Made by a program: the position numbers and the translations under genes
The notes under the pieces: generated by a model
Seen by the model: the letters and a program-made list of their open reading frames with translations, nothing else
Databases searched by the model: none
Told to the model about the DNA's origin: nothing
In this document: piece after piece, positions 55,184-62,842 of the stretch
Position numbering within the stretch: the stretch's first letter is position 1
Layout: the number at the start of each line of letters is the position of its first letter
Assembly: GCF_001425945.1 (NCBI RefSeq)
Contig: NZ_LMEB01000010.1
Coordinates: 186,001 to 250,000 of the forward strand
From: Brevundimonas sp. Root1279
Lineage (GTDB): Bacteria > Pseudomonadota > Alphaproteobacteria > Caulobacterales > Caulobacteraceae
Length of the DNA stretch: 64,000 nucleotides
Reading direction: 5' to 3'

Positions 55184-57256
55184 CTAGCCTGCAATCTGGC
55201 CGAAGTCGGCGACGCGGCCCATGACGGCCCGGACCTGCCCCAGCAGCTTGAGACGGTTCTCGCGCTCGGCGGGCGCGTCGGAGTTGACCATCACCTTGTC
55301 GAAGAAGGCGTCGACCGGCGCGCGCAGGGCGGCCAGGGCCTTCATGGCGGCGGCGAAGTCCTCGGTCTCCAGCGCCGCGTCGACGGCCATCTGGGCCGCG
55401 GCGACGGCGAAGGCCAGCGTCGCCTCCTCCGCCGGCTGGCCCGGCAGGCCGGTCTGGACCATGCCGGTCGGCAGCGGTCCCTTCTTCTCCTCGGCGCGCA
55501 GGATGTTCGAGGCGCGCTTGTAGCCGGCCAGCAGATTGGCCCCGTCGTCCGTGGCCAGGAAGGCGTCCAGCGCCTCGACCCGGCGGACGATGCGGACCAG
55601 GTCGTCGTCGCCAAGAGCGAACACGGCGGCCACTAGGTCGTGCCGCTGGCCCTGGTCACGGAGCAGGACAGTCAGGCGGTCGGCGAAGAAGGAGCCGAGC
55701 TCGCTGACGAGCGACAGACCATCGACCTGACGTTGGACGTTCGCGGTCTTGGACAGCTGCGCCCTAGCCGGAGCGAAGGCGTCATCGGCCAGCCCCAGAC
55801 GAACGTCGTTGTTGAGGATCAGGCGCAGAACCCCCAGAGCCGCGCGGCGCAGGGCGAACGGGTCCTTCGAGCCCGTGGGCTTCTCGTCGATGGCGAAGAA
55901 GCCGACCAGGGTGTCGAGCTTGTCGGCCAAGGACACGGCCACCGTCAGCGGCGCGGTCGGCACGGTGTCGGCGGGGCCCTGCGGCTTGTAGTGGTCGCGG
56001 ACGGCGTCGGCGATGGCGTCCGGCTGGCCGGCGGCGCGGGCGTAGTAGCCGCCCATGACGCCCTGCAGTTCCGGGAACTCGCCGACCATGCCCGAGGCCA
56101 GGTCGGCCTTGGCCAGGCGGGCGGCCTGTTCGGCCTGATCCGGATCGGCGCCGACCAGCGGGGCGATCTCGCGGGCCAGGAAGGCGATGCGCTCGACGCG
56201 CTCGGCCATGGTGCCCAGCTTGGCGTGGAAGGTCACGCCGGACAGCTTCTTCAGCCAGGCGTCGAAGCCGACCTTCTGGTCCTCGTCCCAGAAGAAGCGG
56301 GCGTCGTTCAGGCGCGCGCTCAGAACCCGGGAATTGCCGGCGGCCAGGGCCTTGCCGCCGTCGGAGGCCTCGACGTTGGCCACGACCACGAAGTGCGGGG
56401 CCAGGCCGTGTTTGGCCGGATCGCGGACGGCGAAATACTTCTGGTGCACCTTCATCGACAGGCGCACCACCTCGGGCGGCAGGTCGAGGAACTGCGGGTC
56501 CATGTCGCCCAGGATCGGCGTCGGCCATTCGGCCAGGCCGGCGACCTCATCCAACAGGCCGTCGTCGTCGACCAGGGCCAGGCCCTTGTCCGAGCAGACC
56601 TTCTGCGCCGCCTCGAGGATGCGCAGCTTGCGGTCGGCGACGTCCAGCAGAACGAACTCGCGCTCCAGCTTGTGGCGGTAGTCGGCGAAATCCTTGACCG
56701 CGAACGGCTTGCCCGAGCCGAGGAAGCGGTGGCCCTCGGTGACGTCGCCCGAGGGCACGCCGTCGATCTCGAACGGAACCACCTGGCCGTCGAACAGGGC
56801 GACGATCCGCTTCAGCGGCCGCACCCAGCGCAGCGTGCCCGTGCCCCAGCGCATCGACTTGGGCCAGGGGAAGGTGCGCACGATCTGATCGACGATGGCC
56901 GGGATCAGGGCGGCGGTGGACTGGCCCTTCTGGCTGATGACGGCGAACAGCACCCCGTCGCGCTCGACGAGCTGTTCGCGGGTCAGGCCGGTCTTGCGCA
57001 GGAAGCCTTCCAGCGCCTGTTCCGGCGCTGAGGCCTTGGGCCCCTTCAGCTCTTCTTCGCGGTCCGGCGTCGCGGCCGGCAGGCCCTCGATGACCAGCGT
57101 CAGCCGGCGCGGCCCGGCGTAGGTGGTCAGCGCCTCCCAGCCCAGGCCGGCGGCCTTCAGCCGTTCCGTAACCATGCGCTCGAGATCGCGCGCCGCCCCG
57201 GCCTGCATGCGGGCCGGGATTTCTTCCGAGAAGAGTTCAAGCAGGAGCTGGGGCAT
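55184..57256 (-). CDS. glyS: Glycine-tRNA ligase beta subunit
   Basis: The 690-residue beta subunit begins PQLLLELFSEEIPARMQ and contains SMRWGTGTLRWVRPLKRIVALF and the C-terminal anticodon-binding region. With the alpha subunit it forms the alpha2beta2 glycyl-tRNA synthetase. Its ATG overlaps by one base the stop of the small gene before it, which is coupled in turn to glyQ. Confidence 0.95.
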   Translation of the reverse strand: MPQLLLELFSEEIPARMQAGAARDLERMVTERLKAAGLGWEALTTYAGPRRLTLVIEGLPAATPDREEELKGPKASAPEQALEGFLRKTGLTREQLVERDGVLFAVISQKGQSTAALIPAIVDQIVRTFPWPKSMRWGTGTLRWVRPLKRIVALFDGQVVPFEIDGVPSGDVTEGHRFLGSGKPFAVKDFADYRHKLEREFVLLDVADRKLRILEAAQKVCSDKGLALVDDDGLLDEVAGLAEWPTPILGDMDPQFLDLPPEVVRLSMKVHQKYFAVRDPAKHGLAPHFVVVANVEASDGGKALAAGNSRVLSARLNDARFFWDEDQKVGFDAWLKKLSGVTFHAKLGTMAERVERIAFLAREIAPLVGADPDQAEQAARLAKADLASGMVGEFPELQGVMGGYYARAAGQPDAIADAVRDHYKPQGPADTVPTAPLTVAVSLADKLDTLVGFFAIDEKPTGSKDPFALRRAALGVLRLILNNDVRLGLADDAFAPARAQLSKTANVQRQVDGLSLVSELGSFFADRLTVLLRDQGQRHDLVAAVFALGDDDLVRIVRRVEALDAFLATDDGANLLAGYKRASNILRAEEKKGPLPTGMVQTGLPGQPAEEATLAFAVAAAQMAVDAALETEDFAAAMKALAALRAPVDAFFDKVMVNSDAPAERENRLKLLGQVRAVMGRVADFGQIAG

Positions 57257-57666
57257 CAGGCGGTCTTGTGTCGGATCGAAAGGCTGAGGACCGCGACGTC
57301 GCGATCCTTGGCTGAGAAGAGGATGTCGAGCTCGAGGTCGGCAGCGGACAGGGCGGCCGTCTGCAGGAGATCGAAATAGGGCTGTTCGAAATTGAGCGTG
57401 CCGGACAGGCCGAGCTCGTTCTCCACCAGGTCGCCCCAGCCCGGGTGCGACGCGAAGACGGCGCTGGCCAACAGGACGTCGAACGGCACGGGCTCCGATC
57501 GCCCCTCCAGGAAGGCGTGGGCGTCGCGGACCGACCATTCCGGCGAGGCCGGGTTGGTGATCTCGTGGCGCAGTTCCAGGGCGCGGTTGCTGAAGCTCAC
57601 ATGCCCCGCCAGCAGGGTGGCGGCCTTACCCCGGCGGTCGACCAGGCTGATGATGTGGTCGCTCAC
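57256..57666 (-). CDS. Uncharacterised protein encoded between glyQ and glyS
   Basis: The 136-residue protein has no recognised domain: a beta/alpha mix with [20 protein letters not shown] at the start. Its ATG overlaps the glyQ stop by four bases and its stop overlaps the glyS start by one, so it is translationally coupled between the two subunits. That suggests a link to glycyl-tRNA synthetase or an inserted gene tied to its expression. Function unknown. Confidence 0.75.
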   Translation of the reverse strand: MSDHIISLVDRRGKAATLLAGHVSFSNRALELRHEITNPASPEWSVRDAHAFLEGRSEPVPFDVLLASAVFASHPGWGDLVENELGLSGTLNFEQPYFDLLQTAALSAADLELDILFSAKDRDVAVLSLSIRHKTA

Positions 57667-58550
57667 GCCGATTTCCGTTCCTGCTCGACGTAGGCGGTGG
57701 CGCAGGCCTTACACAGGTCGCGGATGCGGCCGATGTAGCTCTGGCGTTCGGCGACGGCGATGGCCCCGCGGGCGTCCATCAGGTTGAACAGGTGCGAGGC
57801 CTTGAGGACCTGGTCGTAGGCCGGCAGCACCAGCGGCTGGCCCTGCGGCCCGGTCATGGCCAGCAGGCGCGAGACCTCGGCGACCATGTCCTCGAACCGG
57901 CGCTTCAGGCCGTCGACGTCATAGCCGTGGAAGTTCGCCTCAGACTGCTGCCGCTCGTTCTCGAGGAAGACCTCGCCGTAGGTCGTGCCTTCCTTGGTGA
58001 ACTTCAGGTCGTAGACGTTGTCGACGCCCTGGACGTACATCGCCAGACGCTCCAGGCCGTAGGTCAGCTCGCCCGAGACGACGTCGACCTCGATGCCGCC
58101 GACGCCCTGGAAATAGGTGAACTGGGTCACCTCCATGCCGTCGCACCAGACCTCCCAACCCAGGCCCCAGGCGCCCACGGTCGGGTTCTCCCAATCGTCC
58201 TCGACGAAGCGGATGTCGTGCAGCTTGGGATCGATGCCGATCGCCGCCAACGAGCCGAGGTACAGTTCCTGCAGATTGTCGGGGTTCGGCTTGAGAAGTA
58301 CTTGAAATTGATAGTAATGCTGCAGCCGGTTGGGGTTCTCGCCATAGCGGCCGTCGCCCGGGCGACGGCTCGGCTGGACGTAGGCGGCCTTCCACGGCTT
58401 GGGCCCGAGCGCGCGCAGCACCGTGGCCGGATGCAGCGTCCCGGCGCCGACCTCGATGTCATACGGCTGAAGCAGGGCGCAGCCCTGTTCGCCCCAGTAT
58501 TTCTGAAGCGTCAGGATCAGGTCCTGGAAGGCGAGCGGTTCGGTCGTCAC
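57663..58550 (-). CDS. glyQ: Glycine-tRNA ligase alpha subunit
   Basis: The 295-residue alpha subunit carries [57 protein letters not shown] and [12 protein letters not shown], the class II catalytic motifs. GTG at 58550 gives an N-terminus that matches the family; TTG at 58568 is possible. No clear ribosome-binding site. A repeat element lies upstream. Confidence 0.95.
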   Translation of the reverse strand: MTTEPLAFQDLILTLQKYWGEQGCALLQPYDIEVGAGTLHPATVLRALGPKPWKAAYVQPSRRPGDGRYGENPNRLQHYYQFQVLLKPNPDNLQELYLGSLAAIGIDPKLHDIRFVEDDWENPTVGAWGLGWEVWCDGMEVTQFTYFQGVGGIEVDVVSGELTYGLERLAMYVQGVDNVYDLKFTKEGTTYGEVFLENERQQSEANFHGYDVDGLKRRFEDMVAEVSRLLAMTGPQGQPLVLPAYDQVLKASHLFNLMDARGAIAVAERQSYIGRIRDLCKACATAYVEQERKSA

Positions 58551-58622
58551 GGGTGTTCGCAGTCGCAAAAAAGAGAGGCGCGGACCCTAGACGGGGCGCT
58601 ATCCGCGGGCAAGGCAGCGGCG

Positions 58623-58763
58623 TCCCTTCTCCCCTTGCGGGAGAAGGTGGCAGCCGAAGGCTGACGGATGAGGGGTCGACGTAGCGGCCGCCGCATCCAC
58701 CCCTCACCGACCTCCCCCGGGTCAGGCCCGGGGTCGGCCACCTTCTCCCGCGAGGGGAGAAGG
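58623..58763. repeat. Second copy of the CTCCCCTTGCGGGAGAAGG mosaic repeat
   Basis: It starts CCCTTCTCCCCTTGCGGGAG and ends with the inverse near 58740-58763, with different inner phrases (GCAGCCGAAGGCTGACGGATG; CCCCGGGTCAGGCCCGGGG) from the copy at 51635-51769. It lies between the divergent glyQ and deacetylase genes, so here it is not a terminator. Confidence 0.75.
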
Positions 58764-58794
58764 AATTTTAAGGGCGGCCGACTACCTTCCCCCC

Positions 58795-59532
58795 ATGAAG
58801 CAGATCGACCAGATGCGCCGGCGGGCCGCGCGCTATCTCGACGTGGAGCTGGTCTCCGTCGCCCCGGCGCGCGGGATCTTCTCGCTCAGCTTCGACGACT
58901 TCCCGGCCAGCGCCTGGACCGAGGCCGGGCCGATCCTGGCCGCCCACGGGGTCAAGGCGACCTACTATGTCTGCGGCGGGCTGGCCGACGGCGTGAACAT
59001 GGACCGGGACCAGTTCCAGGTCCCGCACCTGCAGGCCCTGCACGGCGCCGGACACGAGGTCGGTTGCCACACCTTCGGCCACACCAGCGCCCTGCGCATG
59101 GACGCCGAAGCCCTGCGCATGAGCCTCGACGTCAACGCCGCATGGGTCGCCGAGCGGCTGGACGGCCACCGCATGACCACCTTCGCCTGGCCATTCGGCG
59201 ACGCTACGGTCGGGGCCAAGGCCGTGGTTCGCCGCCGCTTCGACCTGGCTCGCGGCGTTCGCGACGGGATCAATGCCGCCCGCGAGGACCGGGCCCTGAT
59301 CAAGTCCATCGGCCTGGAGAGCCGCCGCCTGCCCGGCTACGACGTCGAAGGCCTGATGGCCGAAGCCGCCGACCGCAAGGGCTGGCTCACCGCCTATGGC
59401 CACGACGTCTCGGACCGCCCCACGGACTACGGCTGCACGCCGGCGGATCTGGATCGGGTGCTGACGCTGGCCAAGGACGCGGGGCTGGAAATCCGGCCGA
59501 TCGCCGAAGCGTGGAAGCTTGTCCGCCACTAA
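58795..59532 (+). CDS. Polysaccharide deacetylase (CE4/NodB)
   Basis: The 245-residue protein has SLSFDDFPAS (Asp34/35) and HTFGHT (His92, His96), the NodB metal triad, and later WPFGD. No signal peptide is obvious, which is unusual for this family; it may be cytoplasmic or exported by another route. It could modify surface polysaccharide alongside the O-acylation genes. Confidence 0.85.
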   Translation: MKQIDQMRRRAARYLDVELVSVAPARGIFSLSFDDFPASAWTEAGPILAAHGVKATYYVCGGLADGVNMDRDQFQVPHLQALHGAGHEVGCHTFGHTSALRMDAEALRMSLDVNAAWVAERLDGHRMTTFAWPFGDATVGAKAVVRRRFDLARGVRDGINAAREDRALIKSIGLESRRLPGYDVEGLMAEAADRKGWLTAYGHDVSDRPTDYGCTPADLDRVLTLAKDAGLEIRPIAEAWKLVRH

Positions 59533-59634
59533 CCTCTTTCGGAATGACGCAAGGATAGGCTTCCACGTCCGCCTCTGACGCAGGCGTATGCCAGCCTCCG
59601 ACGTCGCCCAATCGGGGCGACCGAACGGGCAGGA

Positions 59635-59780
59635 TTCGGACGATTCAGACTATTCAGACTCTGTTTTTTGCGCGCCCGCGGCGGGCCCGCTTCAGACTCT
59701 TCAGACTCTTCAGACTCGCTTTTCTGCGGGTCCGCGTCAGACGATTCAGACGATTCAGACTCTGTTTTTTGGGTCTGAGG
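59635..59780. repeat. Three tandem copies of the TTCAGACNN triple-repeat element
   Basis: Three groups of three 9-bp units occur at 59635-59661, 59691-59717 and 59736-59762. T-rich runs follow each group: TGTTTTTTG after the first and third, and GCTTTTCTG after the second. Units are TTCAGAC plus GA, TA or TC. One copy of the same module lies at 11979-12030. The element fills the gap before the next gene. Confidence 0.8.
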
Positions 59781-59783
59781 CCG

Positions 59784-60707
59784 CTACGCCGCCTCGGCGG
59801 CCGACCCGGCTTTCCGCGCGTCCGCCCATCGGATCAGGGCCGCCCGCGGCCAGGCCACGATCCACGAACGGGCCGTGTATTCGCCCTTCTCGATCAAGGA
59901 CTTGCGGGTCGGCGAGCTGGTCGCGGCGCGCTCGGTGTGGATCTCGCCCGGCCCCTGGTGGACCAGGAAGGCGCCGTGCTTGAGCGGGTTCACGCGCAGA
60001 TAGGCCAGGCGCGGGCTGATCTGCTCCAGCGGCGGGTCATAGAACCAGGACGAGCCCAGCATGCCGGCCATATCGGGGCGGCGCTTGAGGATCTCGGCGG
60101 CCGTGGCCCAGGCGCGGTCCCAGCCGGCCTCGTTGAAGTCGCCCAGTTCGCGGCTCTCGGTATGCACCTCCAGCCACGGCTTCCAGGCCTGGGCGGCGGC
60201 GTAGGCCGGGATCACCGACCAGCCCCACCCTTCGCGGGCGTGGCGCAGCACCTGACCGGGCCCCATGGGCGAGCTGAGGTCGATCATCTGGGTCCGGGCG
60301 CCGGGCACGCTGAGCGCCAAGGCGATGCGCACGTCCTTGGCCCAGAAGTCCCGGTCATAGGGGTCGGCGGCGGCGCTCAGGAAGTCGGCCAGGCGGCCGA
60401 TCCATTCGGGGTAGAGCTCAAGCGACGCCTGCGGCAGGTCGGCGGCGACGATCCGGGCCGGCAGCTCCAGCGCCCAGGAGGCCACCAGCGCCCGGCGATG
60501 GTCGTCGGTCAGGGCCGAGCCGAAGGCGGCGGCCAGGGCCTCCTCCGCGCGATGGCCTGGCTGGTCGAAATCCCAGTGCGGCGCCGAGGCGGCTGCGGCG
60601 GCGGCCGCTTCGTCCATCAGGACGGCGATCCGGTTTCGGGCGTCCATCGGGACCTTGGCCACAACGGCTTCGAACGCGGCGGCGTGGGCGGGCGTGAGCG
60701 TTTCCAT
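59784..60707 (-). CDS. Uncharacterised protein
   Basis: The 307-residue protein is Ala- and Trp-rich and cytoplasmic by sequence, with WGWSVIPAYAAAQAWKPWLEVH and AYLRVNPLKHGAFLVHQGPG near the C-terminal half. I recognise no domain. It starts 49 bases downstream of the fasciclin terminator and ends at the TTCAGACNN repeat cluster. Function unknown. Confidence 0.65.
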   Translation of the reverse strand: METLTPAHAAAFEAVVAKVPMDARNRIAVLMDEAAAAAAASAPHWDFDQPGHRAEEALAAAFGSALTDDHRRALVASWALELPARIVAADLPQASLELYPEWIGRLADFLSAAADPYDRDFWAKDVRIALALSVPGARTQMIDLSSPMGPGQVLRHAREGWGWSVIPAYAAAQAWKPWLEVHTESRELGDFNEAGWDRAWATAAEILKRRPDMAGMLGSSWFYDPPLEQISPRLAYLRVNPLKHGAFLVHQGPGEIHTERAATSSPTRKSLIEKGEYTARSWIVAWPRAALIRWADARKAGSAAEAA

Positions 60708-60750
60708 GCCCCGACCCTAGCGCACGGCGGTTTTCCGACGGTTAAGCGCC

Positions 60751-60780
60751 AAAACGGCGGCGGACCGGGGTCCGCCGCCG
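60751..60780 (-). terminator. Terminator after the fasciclin gene
   Basis: On the minus strand a perfect 12-bp stem (60755-60766 with 60769-60780) around two bases is followed by TTTT. It lies 24 bases beyond the fasciclin stop. Confidence 0.8.
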
Positions 60781-60803
60781 CTTCAGTCGCCCTTAGGGCC
60801 GGA

Positions 60804-61757
60804 TCAGTTCGGCTTGGGGGCCGGGGTCGGGGCGGCGGTCGGCGGGACCGGCAGTGTTCCCGAGGCGCCCGGGGTCGGGGTCGGGTTGCTGCGGTCTTCC
60901 TGGTCATCGACCTGACCGTCGGTCGGGTTGACCACCTCCGGCGAGGCCGTGGTCGTCACGCTCGTGGCCTGTTCGCCGCTAGGCGCGTTCTCGCCAGGCG
61001 CAGCGGGACGAGCCGCACCGTCCGGGAGCGGGGTTGCATCCGCTTCAGCCGGAGCCGCCGCAGCCGGCGGCGTGGTCTCGTCGGCCGGCGGGGTCACAGC
61101 CTCGGCCTCGGCTTCGGTCGAGACGTCGCCCTGGGCCGCAGCCGAGGGATTGAGGACGCGGTCGATGGCGAAGACGCCGCCGTTCGAGGCGTCGATCTCG
61201 GCCTGGGTCACGGTGGCCCCGCCGATCTTGAGACCGTCGCCTGAGCCGTCGAGCTCGATCTCGGCTCCACCGGCCGTCTCGACCGGACCCCGCGCGCCCT
61301 CGATCTGGGCAGTCGTCACGTCGGCGACGATCACGTGGTACAGGAGCAGGTTACGCAGTTCCTGGGCGTTGGCCGGATCCAGCAAGCGAGTGCGTTCCGC
61401 CTCCGGCATGGCCGCAAACGCCGCATCGGTCGGCGCGAAGATGGTGATCGCCGGACGCGACGAGAGCGTCTGGGTCAGTTGCGCCTGATCCAGCGCACTC
61501 AGCAGGGTGGTGAACTCGCCCTTGGCTTTGAGCACGTCGATGACGTTGTTGGCATGAGGCGTCGCCGCCTGGGCGGCCGGCGTCGCCGGCGTCGCCTTGG
61601 TGGCGGGCGTAGCGGGCGTCGCCGGAGTCGTGTCGGTCGGCGGCGTGGCGGGGGTCGCCGGGGTCGCGGGCGTGGCCGGGACCGTTTGGGCGAAGGCTGT
61701 CGGGGCGACAAACAGAGCCGTGGCGGCGACAGCAGTCAGAAGCTTGGCGCGAAACAT
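60804..61757 (-). CDS. Exported fasciclin-domain protein
   Basis: The 317-residue protein has a signal peptide (1-23), a repetitive TPA-rich stretch (about 25-70), a fasciclin domain (about 70-200) with ITIFAPTDAAFAAMP and LLYHVIVADVTTAQIEG and VFAIDRVLNP, and a long Pro/Thr/Glu-rich tail. Fasciclin domains mediate adhesion or surface attachment. The low-complexity tail suggests wall anchoring or exposure. Its upstream region (61758-61975) holds no gene. Confidence 0.88.
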   Translation of the reverse strand: MFRAKLLTAVAATALFVAPTAFAQTVPATPATPATPATPPTDTTPATPATPATKATPATPAAQAATPHANNVIDVLKAKGEFTTLLSALDQAQLTQTLSSRPAITIFAPTDAAFAAMPEAERTRLLDPANAQELRNLLLYHVIVADVTTAQIEGARGPVETAGGAEIELDGSGDGLKIGGATVTQAEIDASNGGVFAIDRVLNPSAAAQGDVSTEAEAEAVTPPADETTPPAAAAPAEADATPLPDGAARPAAPGENAPSGEQATSVTTTASPEVVNPTDGQVDDQEDRSNPTPTPGASGTLPVPPTAAPTPAPKPN

Positions 61758-61975
61758 GCGGAGTATCCCTTTCGTTGATCGAACAGCTGCTAGGGGAGGA
61801 CAAGCGCAGCCATAAGACTCGAAGTCCGTGACAGTGAAATCGCGACGGACGGACGAGTTCCATTTCGGGATAAGATCAGCGAGATCGCCCAGATTGCTTG
61901 TTTACATCATGGCCGTTTCGAGAAATCGGCCGCTATCCAGGCTCATTGCCGCCACAAACCTTGATGTCGCTAAGC

Positions 61976-62839
61976 TTACGACAGTATTGTTGGAGCGACC
62001 CACCAACCGGGCCGAGCGACGGTCAACGTCGCGGCCGCAGCCTTCGCCTCAGCCGAAGATCCGAACAGGGCGAAGACAGTCGCGCCGGAACCGGACATGC
62101 GCGCGAGTTGGACGCCGGGCAGAGCCCTAACGGTAGCCAAAGCCTCGGCGATCTGGGGAGCCCCAGCGATGGCGGGGGCCTCCAAGTCGTTGCGCTGCCC
62201 TTTCAGCCAGGCGGCGACCCCGGTCGCGGACCAGTCGGCCGGCGGGTCCGGCCGGTCGGCGACGGCCACGGGACCGGCGTCATAGGCTCGATAGACCGCT
62301 CCCGTGGGCGACGGCACGCCCGGATTGACCAGCAGCGCCGCCAGGCGGGGCAGGCGGGGTTCGGCGGTCAGAACGTCTCCCCTGCCCTCGGCCCAGGCGG
62401 CTCGCGCGTGCAGGCACATGGGACCGTCGGCGCCGACCACCGCCGCGATATCGGCGAGCGCGTCGTCATCGAGTTTCAGCCCCAGCACGTCGCGGGCGAG
62501 CTTGAGAGCTGCACCGGCGTCGGAAGAGCCCCCGCCCAGCCCGGCGGCGATCGGCAGGCGCTTCTCGAGGCGAAGGGCCAGCGGCGGTTCGCCGACCCCG
62601 GCGACCTCGCCGAGGCGACGCACCGCGCGCAGGATCAGGTTGTCGCCGCCCTCAAGTGCGGCCGCAAAGGGCCCTTCGACCACCAGAGACAGGCGCTCAG
62701 CCGGCGCAACCTCGACCCGGTCGCCGACGTCGGCGAAGGCCACCAGGCTGGCGAGCGGGTGATAGCCCTCCGCGTCCACCGGGCCCACATGCAGGAAGAG
62801 ATTGACCTTGGCGGGGGCCAGGCCCGAACGCGCGGCCAT
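61976..62839 (-). CDS. ispE: 4-diphosphocytidyl-2-C-methyl-D-erythritol kinase IspE
   Basis: The 287-residue GHMP kinase has APAKVNLFLHVGP near the start, LPIAAGLGGGSSDAGAAL as the ATP-binding loop and ARMSGSGATVFALF near the end. It phosphorylates CDP-methylerythritol in the MEP isoprenoid pathway. It starts three bases after the TPR gene's stop, so they may be co-transcribed. Confidence 0.93.
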   Translation of the reverse strand: MAARSGLAPAKVNLFLHVGPVDAEGYHPLASLVAFADVGDRVEVAPAERLSLVVEGPFAAALEGGDNLILRAVRRLGEVAGVGEPPLALRLEKRLPIAAGLGGGSSDAGAALKLARDVLGLKLDDDALADIAAVVGADGPMCLHARAAWAEGRGDVLTAEPRLPRLAALLVNPGVPSPTGAVYRAYDAGPVAVADRPDPPADWSATGVAAWLKGQRNDLEAPAIAGAPQIAEALATVRALPGVQLARMSGSGATVFALFGSSAEAKAAAATLTVARPGWWVAPTILS

Positions 62840-62842
62840 GCC

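Noticed and set aside
59635..59780. Peptide repeats such as [11 protein letters not shown] or SDDSDYSDS as a coding sequence
   Set aside because: The 9-bp phase gives repetitive peptides in all frames, no start with ribosome-binding site is in place, and the same DNA repeat at 11979 lies in a different frame and context. It is better read as a DNA element.
61560..61690. Short tandem repeats in the fasciclin gene considered as a CRISPR-like array
   Set aside because: They are codon-phased TPA repeats within a reading frame, without unique spacers or cas genes.
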